Translations under genes and position numbers: made by a program
Part shown: one piece after another, positions 35,951-44,950 of the stretch
Numbering within the stretch: the stretch's first letter is position 1
Layout: each line of letters opens with the position of its first letter
The notes under the pieces: model-generated
The model's database searches: none
What the model saw: the letters and a program-made list of their open reading frames with translations, nothing else
Told to the model about the DNA's origin: nothing
Assembly (NCBI GenBank): GCA_946184615.1
Contig: CAMHFN010000012.1
Coordinates: forward strand, 1 to 64,000
Source of the DNA: an uncultured Bacteroidales bacterium
GTDB lineage: Bacteria > Bacteroidota > Bacteroidia > Bacteroidales > F082
Reading direction: 5' to 3'
Length of the DNA stretch: 64,000 nt

Positions 35951-38397
35951 GACTTGATAGTTTTTCCATATTTCTTTTCTCTAATGACAGCCATGGCCAG
36001 GCCAAAAAGCAAAACCATTCCAACAGGGACCAGAATATTGACCAGTTGCCAACGGAGGCGTTGGCTGACGATTTTGTCGGGATCGAGCAGACGTATCTTA
36101 AATTCTCGGGAACGAATGCCGATGAGGTTTTCGCCATCGACAAGGTAGCTGATGGCGTTTTCGATGAAGGCTTTGTTGCCATAGGTGTTTTGGGTGTATT
36201 GGTCGTAACCCAGGGGCAACGGTTTCTTGCTGATGACATCGATTTGGTTACGGATGATATCGCCATCGGCCACGACAATCATGGCGGTGGGGACACTTTC
36301 CGAGAGGAAGTGCATTTCCTTGCTTTCTTCGATCTCAGCGGTGAGGCGGTTGGCATAAAGCGAGGGGAACGTACCTTTCAGCAGGTAGGCTACATTTTGA
36401 CTTCCCGAAGGGAACAACCGTTTGTCGGGACTCTGGCGCAACATGGCTAACGTGATGAACACGGGAGTGCCGGAGATTTTGGTATAATTGGAGGTTTTCA
36501 GCAAGGGGGTTTTCACGATATTGCCATCGGAGGTGGTGGCATCAACAGAGCTCACGAAGTCCATTTTGATGGCGTTAAGATGGTGAACCATGGGATGATT
36601 GGAAGCAGCCTGCACCAAAGGGAAGTAGAACCAGCGGAAGAACTCCAGTTGGGCTTGGCCCGCCACCTGGCCAGTACGGATAGGCAGCGCAGCGCAGTTC
36701 ATGTCGAGTAACAGGTTATGATTGAGACGCACGCCGTATTTAAAGAGCATGTCCTCAAGGTTGAGATTCTGGTCCACTCCTATCGTCGACTCCTGTGAAG
36801 TGAGACTATCCATGGTGGCATACACAGGCTCCACAAGCCACAGCACCTTACCACCATGCATGATATATTGGTCAATAAGGAACTTTTCCTTTTCATCGAA
36901 AGGCTGGGTGGGTTTGGCTATGACCAGCGCATCGAACTTGATGTTGGCGTGCACTTCTCCTTGGGAGTCTTCATAGCGTTCAATCAGGGCATCCACCTTG
37001 CCATCGATCTCACCACGGGTCACATGGTAGTTTTTCTTCAAGGTCTGAACGATATCGTACGTCTCATCCTCTCCCAATTCACCATGACCTTCGATAAAGC
37101 CGATACTGGGTTTTTTGCTGCGGGTCACCTTCATTATCGCATCAAGCATCTTATATTCAAGATTTTGCATGGAGGCATTGAGTGCTTCTTCCGACGACTG
37201 GCCCAACTGGTTCTCTAGAAGGTCAACGGCGATTTCGGTATTGTTGTGGTAGCTCACCAATGCACCAGGCCAGATGACCATTTGCCTAGTACTGCCATCG
37301 GGATTCTGCACGGTGAGGTCGGTGGGAGACAGTCCTTGCTGGTACAGGGTTTTGTACATTTCCGCGATCTCAGCACGGTCGTTGCTTTCAGAAGGATTGA
37401 TGAACTCATAGTCGATATACTTCGAATACGCCCTGAACTCGTCGAGCATCTCTTTGGTTTCACGGCGCAGTTTTTTGAAACCTGCCGGGAAGTCGCCTTC
37501 CAGATATACTTTGAAATAGACAAAGTCGTCGAGGTCGCGAAGGGTCTGTTTTGTAGTGTCGGAAAGTGAGTAGCGTTTCTCGCTAGTGAGGTCAAAACGG
37601 GTAAATACGAACGATCCGATGACATTGATGGTCACGATGAGCACCACACTGATAAGGAATGAAGTCAACCATTTACGTTTGGCCAACACCAGTTTGGTCA
37701 TGCTCAAGAAGAGGGCCATCACGCCCAAAAAGTAAAGGATATCACGTGTATCGACCACGCCACGGCTGATGGAGCTATAGTGAGCCGACATTCCCAGTCG
37801 TTGGATGAAAAGGTCGATACTACCAAAAAGCGACAAGGAATAGATGAACTCAAAGCCGATATACATAAACCCACTCAGAAACACGGAAAGGATGAAGGCC
37901 AAGATCTGGTTGCCTGTGACGGAGGAGCAGAAGACACCGATGGAGACAAAGCTTGCGCTCAACAAGAAGAGGCCGATATAAGAGCCCATGATTCCTCCAC
38001 TGTCGAGGTTGCCCATCGGGAAGCCCAAACGATATACGGAGAAATAGTACACTGCCGTGGGGATCAAGGCCAACAGCACCAGCACCACGCAGGCCAAGAA
38101 TTTCGCCATGATGATCTGCCAGTCCGACAAAGGTTTGGTGAACAGCATCTCGATGGTGCCTGTACGGTTTTCTTCGGCGAAGCTGCGCATGGTGACTGCC
38201 GGTACCAAAAAAAGGAACACCCAAGGAGCTAGTACAAACAAGCCATCGAGGTTGGCATAGCCATAGGAAAGCAGGTTAAAATCACTTTGGAACACCCAAA
38301 GAAACAGTCCCGTAACCAATAGAAACACCACAATCACCATGATGCCTATCAGGGAACTTAAGAAATTGCTGACTTCTTTCTTGAAAAGCGCGTACAT
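35947..38397 (-). CDS. GldF-GldG fusion, gliding-associated ABC transporter permease
   Basis: The 816-residue protein joins two units often encoded separately. The N-terminal 240 residues are an ABC-2 permease with six membrane helices (MYALFKKEVSNFLSS, then MRSFAEENRTGTIEMLFTKPLSDW), matching GldF. The following 550 residues match GldG: a membrane helix near 260, the DLTSEKRYSLSDTTKQ motif, a large periplasmic domain and a C-terminal anchor helix. The partner ATPase GldA is not in the window. The ATG at 38397 was chosen because an upstream in-frame TTG lies within the promoter box. These proteins support gliding in Flavobacteria; their role in other lineages is unclear. Confidence 0.88.
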   Translation of the reverse strand: MYALFKKEVSNFLSSLIGIMVIVVFLLVTGLFLWVFQSDFNLLSYGYANLDGLFVLAPWVFLFLVPAVTMRSFAEENRTGTIEMLFTKPLSDWQIIMAKFLACVVLVLLALIPTAVYYFSVYRLGFPMGNLDSGGIMGSYIGLFLLSASFVSIGVFCSSVTGNQILAFILSVFLSGFMYIGFEFIYSLSLFGSIDLFIQRLGMSAHYSSISRGVVDTRDILYFLGVMALFLSMTKLVLAKRKWLTSFLISVVLIVTINVIGSFVFTRFDLTSEKRYSLSDTTKQTLRDLDDFVYFKVYLEGDFPAGFKKLRRETKEMLDEFRAYSKYIDYEFINPSESNDRAEIAEMYKTLYQQGLSPTDLTVQNPDGSTRQMVIWPGALVSYHNNTEIAVDLLENQLGQSSEEALNASMQNLEYKMLDAIMKVTRSKKPSIGFIEGHGELGEDETYDIVQTLKKNYHVTRGEIDGKVDALIERYEDSQGEVHANIKFDALVIAKPTQPFDEKEKFLIDQYIMHGGKVLWLVEPVYATMDSLTSQESTIGVDQNLNLEDMLFKYGVRLNHNLLLDMNCAALPIRTGQVAGQAQLEFFRWFYFPLVQAASNHPMVHHLNAIKMDFVSSVDATTSDGNIVKTPLLKTSNYTKISGTPVFITLAMLRQSPDKRLFPSGSQNVAYLLKGTFPSLYANRLTAEIEESKEMHFLSESVPTAMIVVADGDIIRNQIDVISKKPLPLGYDQYTQNTYGNKAFIENAISYLVDGENLIGIRSREFKIRLLDPDKIVSQRLRWQLVNILVPVGMVLLFGLAMAVIREKKYGKTIKS

Positions 38398-38419
38398 TCC
38401 ACAATAAACATTAAACTTG

Positions 38420-38427
38420 CAAAAATA
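38420..38427 (-). promoter_or_regulatory. -7 promoter box for the GldFG operon
   Basis: On the minus strand this reads TATTTTTG, matching TAnnTTTG, 22 bases before the ATG at 38397. A TTG in the box would otherwise look like an extended start. Confidence 0.6.
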
Positions 38428-38458
38428 CAAATTTTTCCCTACTCTCGAAGTTTTTTCG

Positions 38459-38466
38459 TAGCTTTG
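38459..38466 (+). promoter_or_regulatory. -7 promoter box for dnaG-map
   Basis: TAGCTTTG matches TAnnTTTG and ends 19 bases before the dnaG ATG at 38486. Confidence 0.55.
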
Positions 38467-38485
38467 CGCTTCATTTGAATTGAAA

Positions 38486-40444
38486 ATGCCAATCCCAAGG
38501 GAAACGGTCGATCAAATCCTGCAAACCGCCCGTATTGAAGAGGTGGTCGGTGAGTTTGTCACGCTCAAGAAACGCGGGGCGAACTACATTGGACTATGCC
38601 CTTTCCACAACGAGAAAACGGGATCGTTCAACGTAAACCCAGCACGCAACATCTTCAAATGCTTCGGCTGCGGCAAGGCGGGCGATTCTGCCAAGTTCCT
38701 CATGGAACACGAGCACCTCACCTATCCCGAGGCGCTGCGCTATCTCGCCAAGAAATACAACATCCAAATTGAGGAAAAAGAGCTGACTCCTGATGAGCTC
38801 ATGGCTCAGACCGAGCGCGAGAAGATGTTCAACATCAACGCTTTCGCCGACAAATTCTTCACGGATACGCTATGGAACACCGACGAAGGCAAGTCGGTTG
38901 GACTGGATTATTTCCGTGAGCGCGGCTTCCTCAACCCCATCATCGAGCGTTTCCATTTAGGTTACAGTCCTTCCTCTTGGGAGGCTTTTACCAACTATGC
39001 CAAGGAAAACGGCTACGATCTCGAATTCCTTGAAAAAGTAGGTTTCTGCATCAAACGACAGAACGGGGATTATTACGACCGTTACCACGGACGAGTGATG
39101 TTTCCCATCCACAACCTCACGGGCAAGGTTGTCGGTTTCGGTGGACGCATCCTTCAGTCGGACCCCGAGAAAAGGCTCGCCAAATACCAAAACTCGCCCG
39201 AGTCGGAAATCTATCAGAAGAAAGAAACCCTTTACGGCATTTATTTTGCCAAAAGTGCCATTGTCAACAAAGACGAGTGTATTTTGGTAGAGGGCTATTT
39301 CGACGTGTTGCGGATGCACCAACTGGGGATTGAGAATGTGGTGGCCAGTTCGGGTACCTCGTTGACCATCGAACAGATCCGCCTCGTTAAACGTTACACC
39401 CGCAACATCACCATGCTCTACGATGGTGATGCCGCAGGACTTCACGCAGCCTTGCGTGGGACTGATATGATTCTGGCCGAAGGCATGAACGTCCGCGTTG
39501 TGGTGCTGCCTCCCGAACATGACCCCGACAGTTTCGGAAAGGCTTATCCCACCGAGACCGTCGTCGAATACCTTCAAAAAAACGCCAAGGATTTCGTTCG
39601 ATTCAAAACGGAATTGCTCCTCAAAGACGCTGCCAATGACCCCATCAAACGAGGTCAGGTGGTCCGTAGCATTGTCGAAACGATTTCAGTGGTGCCCGAC
39701 TCCATCTTCCGCATCGCCTATATCAAAGAGACCAGCCGTCTGCTCGACATGCCCGAAGAGACCTTGATGATGGAACTCAACAAGATGCTCCGCATCAAGT
39801 TTAAGAAGTCGCTGGGCATTGAAGGAGAGGTGATTCCCGATGAAACCGTGGTAAGCCCACCCCAAGAAAAAACCGAGGAAGAGACTCTCCCTCCCGGATT
39901 CTATCAGGAACAAGCTTTGGTGCGATTGCTGCTCCTTTACGGTTCTGAAGTGATTCCCTGCTTCCGCAACGACGACGAGGGAAACCCCATCGAAGAACAC
40001 ACAACGGTGGCACAAATGATCATCGATGACCTCTTGGATGATGGCATCCGTTTCAACGATCCTGTCCATCTCAAGTTTTTCGAGGTGTTCGATCAGGCAC
40101 TTAACACCAACGAATTGCCCAACAACCAATTCTTCACGTCCAACGAGGATGAACAAGTGGCCCATCTCGCCATCGACCTGTTGTCTTCTCCTTATAAATT
40201 GGATCAGTGGGAAAGACATGAGATTTTTGTAAAAATGGAAGAAAACCATCTCTCTGAGACCGTACAAGATGCCTTACTCCGCTACAAAGACCAGATTATC
40301 GATGCCGAACAACGCGAGATCCAGAAAGCTTTAAAGGAAGAACAAGACGTTGACAACCAGCTCATTCTGCTAAAGAAGAAGAAGCATTGGGACGAATTGC
40401 GATTACAGATAAATGAAAAATTAGGAATAGTTATAACAAAATAA
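38486..40444 (+). CDS. dnaG: DNA primase
   Basis: The 652-residue protein has the CHC2-type zinc finger (Cys38, His41, Cys59, Cys62 in GLCPFHNE and FKCFGCGKAGD), an RNA polymerase core with the TOPRIM motifs ILVEGYFDVL and LYDGDAAG, and a C-terminal helical domain that binds the DnaB helicase. It makes RNA primers for replication. Start at the ATG at 38486 is preferred over an in-frame TTG six bases upstream. map follows 11 bases after the stop. Confidence 0.97.
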   Translation: MPIPRETVDQILQTARIEEVVGEFVTLKKRGANYIGLCPFHNEKTGSFNVNPARNIFKCFGCGKAGDSAKFLMEHEHLTYPEALRYLAKKYNIQIEEKELTPDELMAQTEREKMFNINAFADKFFTDTLWNTDEGKSVGLDYFRERGFLNPIIERFHLGYSPSSWEAFTNYAKENGYDLEFLEKVGFCIKRQNGDYYDRYHGRVMFPIHNLTGKVVGFGGRILQSDPEKRLAKYQNSPESEIYQKKETLYGIYFAKSAIVNKDECILVEGYFDVLRMHQLGIENVVASSGTSLTIEQIRLVKRYTRNITMLYDGDAAGLHAALRGTDMILAEGMNVRVVVLPPEHDPDSFGKAYPTETVVEYLQKNAKDFVRFKTELLLKDAANDPIKRGQVVRSIVETISVVPDSIFRIAYIKETSRLLDMPEETLMMELNKMLRIKFKKSLGIEGEVIPDETVVSPPQEKTEEETLPPGFYQEQALVRLLLLYGSEVIPCFRNDDEGNPIEEHTTVAQMIIDDLLDDGIRFNDPVHLKFFEVFDQALNTNELPNNQFFTSNEDEQVAHLAIDLLSSPYKLDQWERHEIFVKMEENHLSETVQDALLRYKDQIIDAEQREIQKALKEEQDVDNQLILLKKKKHWDELRLQINEKLGIVITK

Positions 40445-40455
40445 AAGAGATACAA

Positions 40456-41316
40456 ATGGGAATGTTTAATAACAGAAAAAGATGGCGTGTTCCTGCGGGA
40501 CAGGAACCCACGGATTTGGACCGCAAGGTGATGGCCTTTGAAAGCCGGGGGGCTTTGGTGCCCAAGCGGTCGTTGATCCGCACACCCGAAGAAATCGAAG
40601 GCATTCGCAAGAGCGGTGTCATCAATACCGCTATTCTCGATCTGGTAGGTGAGAAAATCCATGCCGGCATGAGTACGCTTGAAATCGACGAGTTGGTATA
40701 CAATTACACGATTGAGCATGGGGCCACCCCAGCCTGCTTAGGGTATGAGGGGTTTCCAAAGAGTGTCTGCACTTCCATCAACGAAGTGGTGTGCCACGGT
40801 ATTCCTTCAGCCCACGAAATCCTAAAAGAAGGCGATATCATCAATGTAGATTGCACCACCATCCTTGATGGTTTTTACGCTGATGCCTCCCGCATGTTTG
40901 TCATTGGCGAGACTACTCCACGCAAGCAGCAACTTGTAGATGTAGCCAAGGAATGTCTGGAGATTGGCATGAAGGCTGCCAAGCCTTTCGGTTTCGTGGG
41001 TGACATTGGCAACGCCATTGAGCAACACGCCCATAAAAACGGCTTCAGTGTAGTGCGTGACCTTTGCGGTCACGGCGTAGGCGTCAAGTTTCATGACGAC
41101 CCCGAGGTGTTGCATTACGGTCGCAAAGGCACTGGCATGCTGCTGGTTCCCGGCATGGTGTTCACCATCGAGCCCATGATCAACATGGGCACTTGGAAGG
41201 TCTTCATCGACAGCGACGATGGCTGGACCGTGGTCACTGAGGACGAACTGCCCTCCGCCCAATGGGAACATACCTTACTGATGACGGATCACGGAGTGGA
41301 AATCTTGACCCATTAA
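40456..41316 (+). CDS. map: Methionine aminopeptidase, type I
   Basis: The 286-residue protein has all the metal-binding residues of the type I enzyme: Asp in NVDCTTILDG and ADASRMF, His in LCGHGVG, Glu in TIEPM and Glu in TEDE. The substrate-binding VCHGIP is present too. It removes initiator methionine. A roughly 40-residue N-terminal extension (MFNNRKRWRV onward) precedes the catalytic domain, a little longer than the minimal enzyme. The stop codon overlaps the stop of the convergent gene by three bases. Confidence 0.96.
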   Translation: MGMFNNRKRWRVPAGQEPTDLDRKVMAFESRGALVPKRSLIRTPEEIEGIRKSGVINTAILDLVGEKIHAGMSTLEIDELVYNYTIEHGATPACLGYEGFPKSVCTSINEVVCHGIPSAHEILKEGDIINVDCTTILDGFYADASRMFVIGETTPRKQQLVDVAKECLEIGMKAAKPFGFVGDIGNAIEQHAHKNGFSVVRDLCGHGVGVKFHDDPEVLHYGRKGTGMLLVPGMVFTIEPMINMGTWKVFIDSDDGWTVVTEDELPSAQWEHTLLMTDHGVEILTH

Positions 41317-42590
41317 CGCTTGACAAACTTCACGGTGACTCCGTTGATTCGGAGAAAATACATGCCTGCGGGGATTCCTGACAGGGTAATTTGCTGTTTT
41401 TCGCTTTCAATCCGACCGGTCATCAAGGTTTGACCCAGGATATTGGTAATCCGGTATTCTTGTTGATGCAAAGATGCTATGTGTGCCGTTTCTATGGTGA
41501 TCTTATCATCGGCTGGATTGGGATAAACCGAAAAATTGAACCAGTCGTTTTCTTCCAGTCCCCATTGGGCAAACAAGTTCAGCTGCATCATCACGGGGAT
41601 ATGGTCCGAGATGGTATAGAGCGCATTTGCAACGCTGGCGGGAACCGCATTGTTTGGACTTTGATTGATGGACTGGTTGAAGTGGTTTCCGTCATTTCCA
41701 ACGGCTTTGTAGGAGCCATTTACATATTTCAGGTTTTTGAATCCCATGTAAATCTCATCCGACATCATCATGATATCGAAACGGCTGTCCAGTCCACCTC
41801 CAGAAGGACAGTCGGGATAATCCACCCACGACTTGGTCGATTGCGTGTGAAAAGGTGCATATTGGCGGTTATTGTCCCAAGCCCCCACACCTCCTACAAG
41901 ACTTAAGGGGTCCACAAAGCGGGCTTCTGGATTCTCGAAAGTTGCCGTCAGCAGCCGATAGCCCGATTCCGAGGCGGAATACATGTTGAAATCGCCCATG
42001 ATGAGCACATTGTCATTGGCATAGTGCTCATCGACATAAAACATGGCATTTTGCAGCATCGTCTTTCGTTTTTCGATGTCGGCATTGGTGTCGCCCGCTT
42101 TCAAGTGAGCCACCACGCAGACCAGTTTTACCGTGTCGTGGGCGGCCAGCGACTGGGTCTTGAAATAAAGCTCATAGGCGTCAATGTCACGAAGCAAGGT
42201 GCGGATGACGGCATGTTTCTTCAGCACCAACTTCTCCGAGTTATAGAAGATATGATTGATGATGTTGCTGTTGGCATAGTTTACAATGTCATCGGATTTC
42301 CAGTAGTTGATGTCGTTGATATTAAGATTATGCCGCATAAAACCATCCTGTATGGCTTGCGTGGCACCAAACTCATTCACCGTCAGGATATCGGGTTTTA
42401 CATAATCCAGCACAACACGGATGGCTTCGTCCTTTTCTTGTGTGTTGTTCGTCGTTTCATTGCAGTTTGCCCAGCCGCTATCGTAATTGCCGTATTCCAA
42501 CAGATTATATTGCATCACGGTGATGGTTTCTTGTGCTTTTAGGGCCCAAGAAAACAGGAAAAACGAAAGAAAAACCAAAAAACGTCTCAT
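41313..42590 (-). CDS. Endonuclease/exonuclease/phosphatase-fold protein with T9SS sorting domain
   Basis: The 425-residue protein has a signal peptide (FFLFSWALKAQ) and an EEP-fold domain: MQYNLLEYG, NEFGA with the metal glutamate, the GDFNMYS motif and a late ISDHIPV histidine. The last 80 residues (SVYPNPADDKITIE through GMYFLRINGVTVKFVKR) are a type A sorting domain, so it is likely a secreted or surface-bound nuclease or phosphatase. The ATG at 42590 is used because the longer frame begins at a TTG inside the promoter box. Its stop overlaps that of map. Confidence 0.9.
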   Translation of the reverse strand: MRRFLVFLSFFLFSWALKAQETITVMQYNLLEYGNYDSGWANCNETTNNTQEKDEAIRVVLDYVKPDILTVNEFGATQAIQDGFMRHNLNINDINYWKSDDIVNYANSNIINHIFYNSEKLVLKKHAVIRTLLRDIDAYELYFKTQSLAAHDTVKLVCVVAHLKAGDTNADIEKRKTMLQNAMFYVDEHYANDNVLIMGDFNMYSASESGYRLLTATFENPEARFVDPLSLVGGVGAWDNNRQYAPFHTQSTKSWVDYPDCPSGGGLDSRFDIMMMSDEIYMGFKNLKYVNGSYKAVGNDGNHFNQSINQSPNNAVPASVANALYTISDHIPVMMQLNLFAQWGLEENDWFNFSVYPNPADDKITIETAHIASLHQQEYRITNILGQTLMTGRIESEKQQITLSGIPAGMYFLRINGVTVKFVKR

Positions 42591-42608
42591 TATTATGGAT
42601 TTAATAGG

Positions 42609-42616
42609 CAAAAATA
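42609..42616 (-). promoter_or_regulatory. -7 promoter box for the T9SS EEP-fold gene
   Basis: On the minus strand TATTTTTG ends 18 bases before the ATG at 42590; it is one half of the palindrome. Confidence 0.6.
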
Positions 42617-42618
42617 AC

Positions 42619-42626
42619 TATTTTTG
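42619..42626 (+). promoter_or_regulatory. -7 promoter box for the 195-residue lipoprotein
   Basis: TATTTTTG ends 26 bases before the lipoprotein ATG at 42653; it is the other half of the palindrome, two bases from the divergent box. Confidence 0.6.
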
Positions 42627-42652
42627 CCGTGACATTCTAAAATAATACAAAT

Positions 42653-43240
42653 ATGAAAAAAATTCTTTTATTCGCCGCAGTGATTTTGGCTATTGGCTTA
42701 GCCTCTTGCGGGAAAAGCGACTATCAAGTTTTTGTCGGAACCTGGGGTGTGGAACGCATTGATTATTATAACATTGACTTCAATGGCGATCCTATTCCGA
42801 GCACCATTGAGACCTATCGTTTTACTCCGGGCGATGAGAAAAACGGCATGGACCTGATTTTCCGCGACGACCGTACAGGTGAGTTGCGCGATCACAGCCG
42901 CGACACCTTGTACATTCCTGTCTATGACGATGACCATGTTGCCATTGACACCAACGTGATCATCTGTCCCGACACCACTTTAATCACAAGGTTCACTTAT
43001 TCCTATCATGACGACGATGCCATCCTATACATGAACATTTTGGGTCCTCGTCCTTACACCTACCAAATGCCCATCGAGCAACTCACTGACAAAAGCTTTA
43101 TCTACATCAATAATTACGACAAGGATATTGTGGAAAAGGCTTGGTTAGTCCGTCTCAGCAACGACACTCGCAGCACAAGGTCGTCGAAACCTGTTCGTGC
43201 TCCTCGCAAGGAAGGGTCCCTCTTCGGCACCATTTTCTGA
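42653..43240 (+). CDS. Lipoprotein of unknown function
   Basis: I do not recognise the family of this 195-residue protein. It has a clear lipoprotein signal (AIGLASCGKSD, Cys19). The mature part begins FVGTWGVERIDYYN, resembling the start of lipocalin-like or META-type beta-barrel lipoproteins, then alternates acidic and aromatic residues and ends in a basic, serine-rich tail (RSTRSSKPVRAPRK). It is likely anchored in the envelope. It is transcribed divergently from the EEP-fold gene and converges on adenine deaminase with one base between the stops. Confidence 0.82.
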   Translation: MKKILLFAAVILAIGLASCGKSDYQVFVGTWGVERIDYYNIDFNGDPIPSTIETYRFTPGDEKNGMDLIFRDDRTGELRDHSRDTLYIPVYDDDHVAIDTNVIICPDTTLITRFTYSYHDDDAILYMNILGPRPYTYQMPIEQLTDKSFIYINNYDKDIVEKAWLVRLSNDTRSTRSSKPVRAPRKEGSLFGTIF

Positions 43241-43241
43241 G

Positions 43242-44876
43242 CTATACCGACAACGAAGTAAAATTAAAATGAGTGACATCGAACAATCCCTTGTCACTCA
43301 TTTTTATTTCTGGGATCACCAACAAGGCCATAAACGAGAGCGTCATAAAGGGGCTGTACAGTTTGCATCCAAATTCGTGCGCCATTTGGTCAGCTCGTTC
43401 ATAGTCTTCCGCCACGCGCTTTCCCTCTTCCAAACTCATCAACCCAGCCACGGGCAGAGGCAGCAAGGCAAATTCCGTTTCGCTGCAAGCCACCATGCCA
43501 CCTTTCGTATAAATCAGCAAATTGATGGCTCTGACGATATCCTCGTCGGAACAGCCTACTGCTACCATATTGTGGCTATCGTGCGCTACAGAAGTGGCAA
43601 TTGCACCGCGTTTTAAACCGAAATTATTCACAAATCCCACGACAGGTTTGGCGGGAGCGTATCGATTTAGCACTACAATTTTCAGAATATCGCGTGTGGT
43701 GTCACTCACCATGTTGCCATTGACCACCTTCGGTGTTGCGATAATGGTATTGGTGATGAGATTGCCATCCATACAAGCCAATACTTTGATGTGTTTCCCC
43801 TCATCGGGCACACGAAGATCCTCCAAGGTAATAGGCAGCGCATGGAAATTATTGCAAGCTTCTTCCTTTCGCCGCTGGATGCACGTAACACCATTTTCCG
43901 CAACCAGCCGACCTCTGATGTAGGTTTGCATCACATTGAAATCGTTGAGATTGTCCACCACAATGAAATCGGCATCGTCGCCAAGCTGAAGCAACCCCAC
44001 GTCAAGGTGATAATGTTTCACGGCGTTGAGAGAGGCAGCCCGAAGCACGTTCATCAGTTTGTAGCCTTTCTTCAAGGCCCGTTTCACCATTAGGTTAATG
44101 TGGCCTTTAATCAAGTCGTTGGGGTGCTTGTCATCGGAACAAAACATCAACATTTCAGGGCATTGTGCCATCAAGGGAATCAAGGCATCGAAGTTTTTGG
44201 CCGCACTACCTTCACGAATCAATATTTTCATTCCCAGTTTTAGTTTTTCCAAAGCCTCTTCAATGGCATAACATTCGTGGTCGGTACTAATCCCTGCGGC
44301 TATGTATTTTTTTATGTCATCCGTTGTCACCATCGGTGCATGGCCATCGATGGGTTTGCCATGCTTTTTTGCTGCTTCCAGTTTTTTCAATATCTCGGGG
44401 TCGTTGGCTAGCACTCCTGGATAATTCATCATCTCAGCAAGAAAATAGATGTCATCACGCGCCATTAACTCGGCAATATCTTGAGCACCTAGGGTATAGC
44501 CCGAGGTCTCAAAAGGAGTGGCAGGGACGCAACTGGGGGCACCAAAATAGAATTTGAAATGGCCACGTTTCCCGCTATTAATCATGTAATTGATTCCCTC
44601 CACGCCAAGCACGTTGGCAATCTCATGGGGATCGCTCACAGTAGCCACGGTGCCGTGGCATACTGCCATACGGGCGAACTCCAGCGGTGGCAGCATAGAG
44701 CTCTCGATATGGATATGCGCATCGATGAAACCTGGCATAATGTAGTGTTGCTCGGCAGATGGCAATTCTACAATTTCCATGATTTTACTATCATTAACAG
44801 TGATTCTTCCTGGGAAAATACGGGAATGGACCAAATCCACGATTTGTCCGCTTAATGAAAAAGCATTATCACTCAT
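43242..44876 (-). CDS. ade: Adenine deaminase
   Basis: The 544-residue protein is an amidohydrolase with GFIDAHIHIESSML (metal ligands), ATVSDPHEIANV, DGHAP, and the conserved CSDDKHP motif near residue 270. These mark the AdeC-type adenine deaminase, which converts adenine to hypoxanthine in purine salvage. The start at 44876 follows the promoter box and excludes an N-terminal TTG-led extension. It converges with the lipoprotein gene and diverges from rlmI. Confidence 0.93.
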   Translation of the reverse strand: MSDNAFSLSGQIVDLVHSRIFPGRITVNDSKIMEIVELPSAEQHYIMPGFIDAHIHIESSMLPPLEFARMAVCHGTVATVSDPHEIANVLGVEGINYMINSGKRGHFKFYFGAPSCVPATPFETSGYTLGAQDIAELMARDDIYFLAEMMNYPGVLANDPEILKKLEAAKKHGKPIDGHAPMVTTDDIKKYIAAGISTDHECYAIEEALEKLKLGMKILIREGSAAKNFDALIPLMAQCPEMLMFCSDDKHPNDLIKGHINLMVKRALKKGYKLMNVLRAASLNAVKHYHLDVGLLQLGDDADFIVVDNLNDFNVMQTYIRGRLVAENGVTCIQRRKEEACNNFHALPITLEDLRVPDEGKHIKVLACMDGNLITNTIIATPKVVNGNMVSDTTRDILKIVVLNRYAPAKPVVGFVNNFGLKRGAIATSVAHDSHNMVAVGCSDEDIVRAINLLIYTKGGMVACSETEFALLPLPVAGLMSLEEGKRVAEDYERADQMAHEFGCKLYSPFMTLSFMALLVIPEIKMSDKGLFDVTHFNFTSLSV

Positions 44877-44899
44877 AGCAAACGATTTATTTTGGTCAG

Positions 44900-44907
44900 C
44901 AAAGATA
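44900..44907 (-). promoter_or_regulatory. -7 promoter box for adenine deaminase
   Basis: On the minus strand TATCTTTG ends 23 bases before the ade ATG. Confidence 0.6.
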
Positions 44908-44927
44908 ACCAATCCTTTCCAATTTTT

Positions 44928-44935
44928 TATTTTTG
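44928..44935 (+). promoter_or_regulatory. -7 promoter box for rlmI
   Basis: TATTTTTG ends 15 bases before the ATG at 44951. A TTG inside it (44933) would give a false six-residue extension. Confidence 0.6.
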
Positions 44936-44950
44936 CAAAAAAGAATCCGC

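Larger units (their letters stand above)
42607..42628. repeat. Palindrome formed by two divergent -7 boxes
   Basis: The arms GGCAAAAATA (42607-42616) and TATTTTTGCC (42619-42628) are perfect inverted repeats with only AC between them. Each arm contains one -7 box, on opposite strands. Confidence 0.8.
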
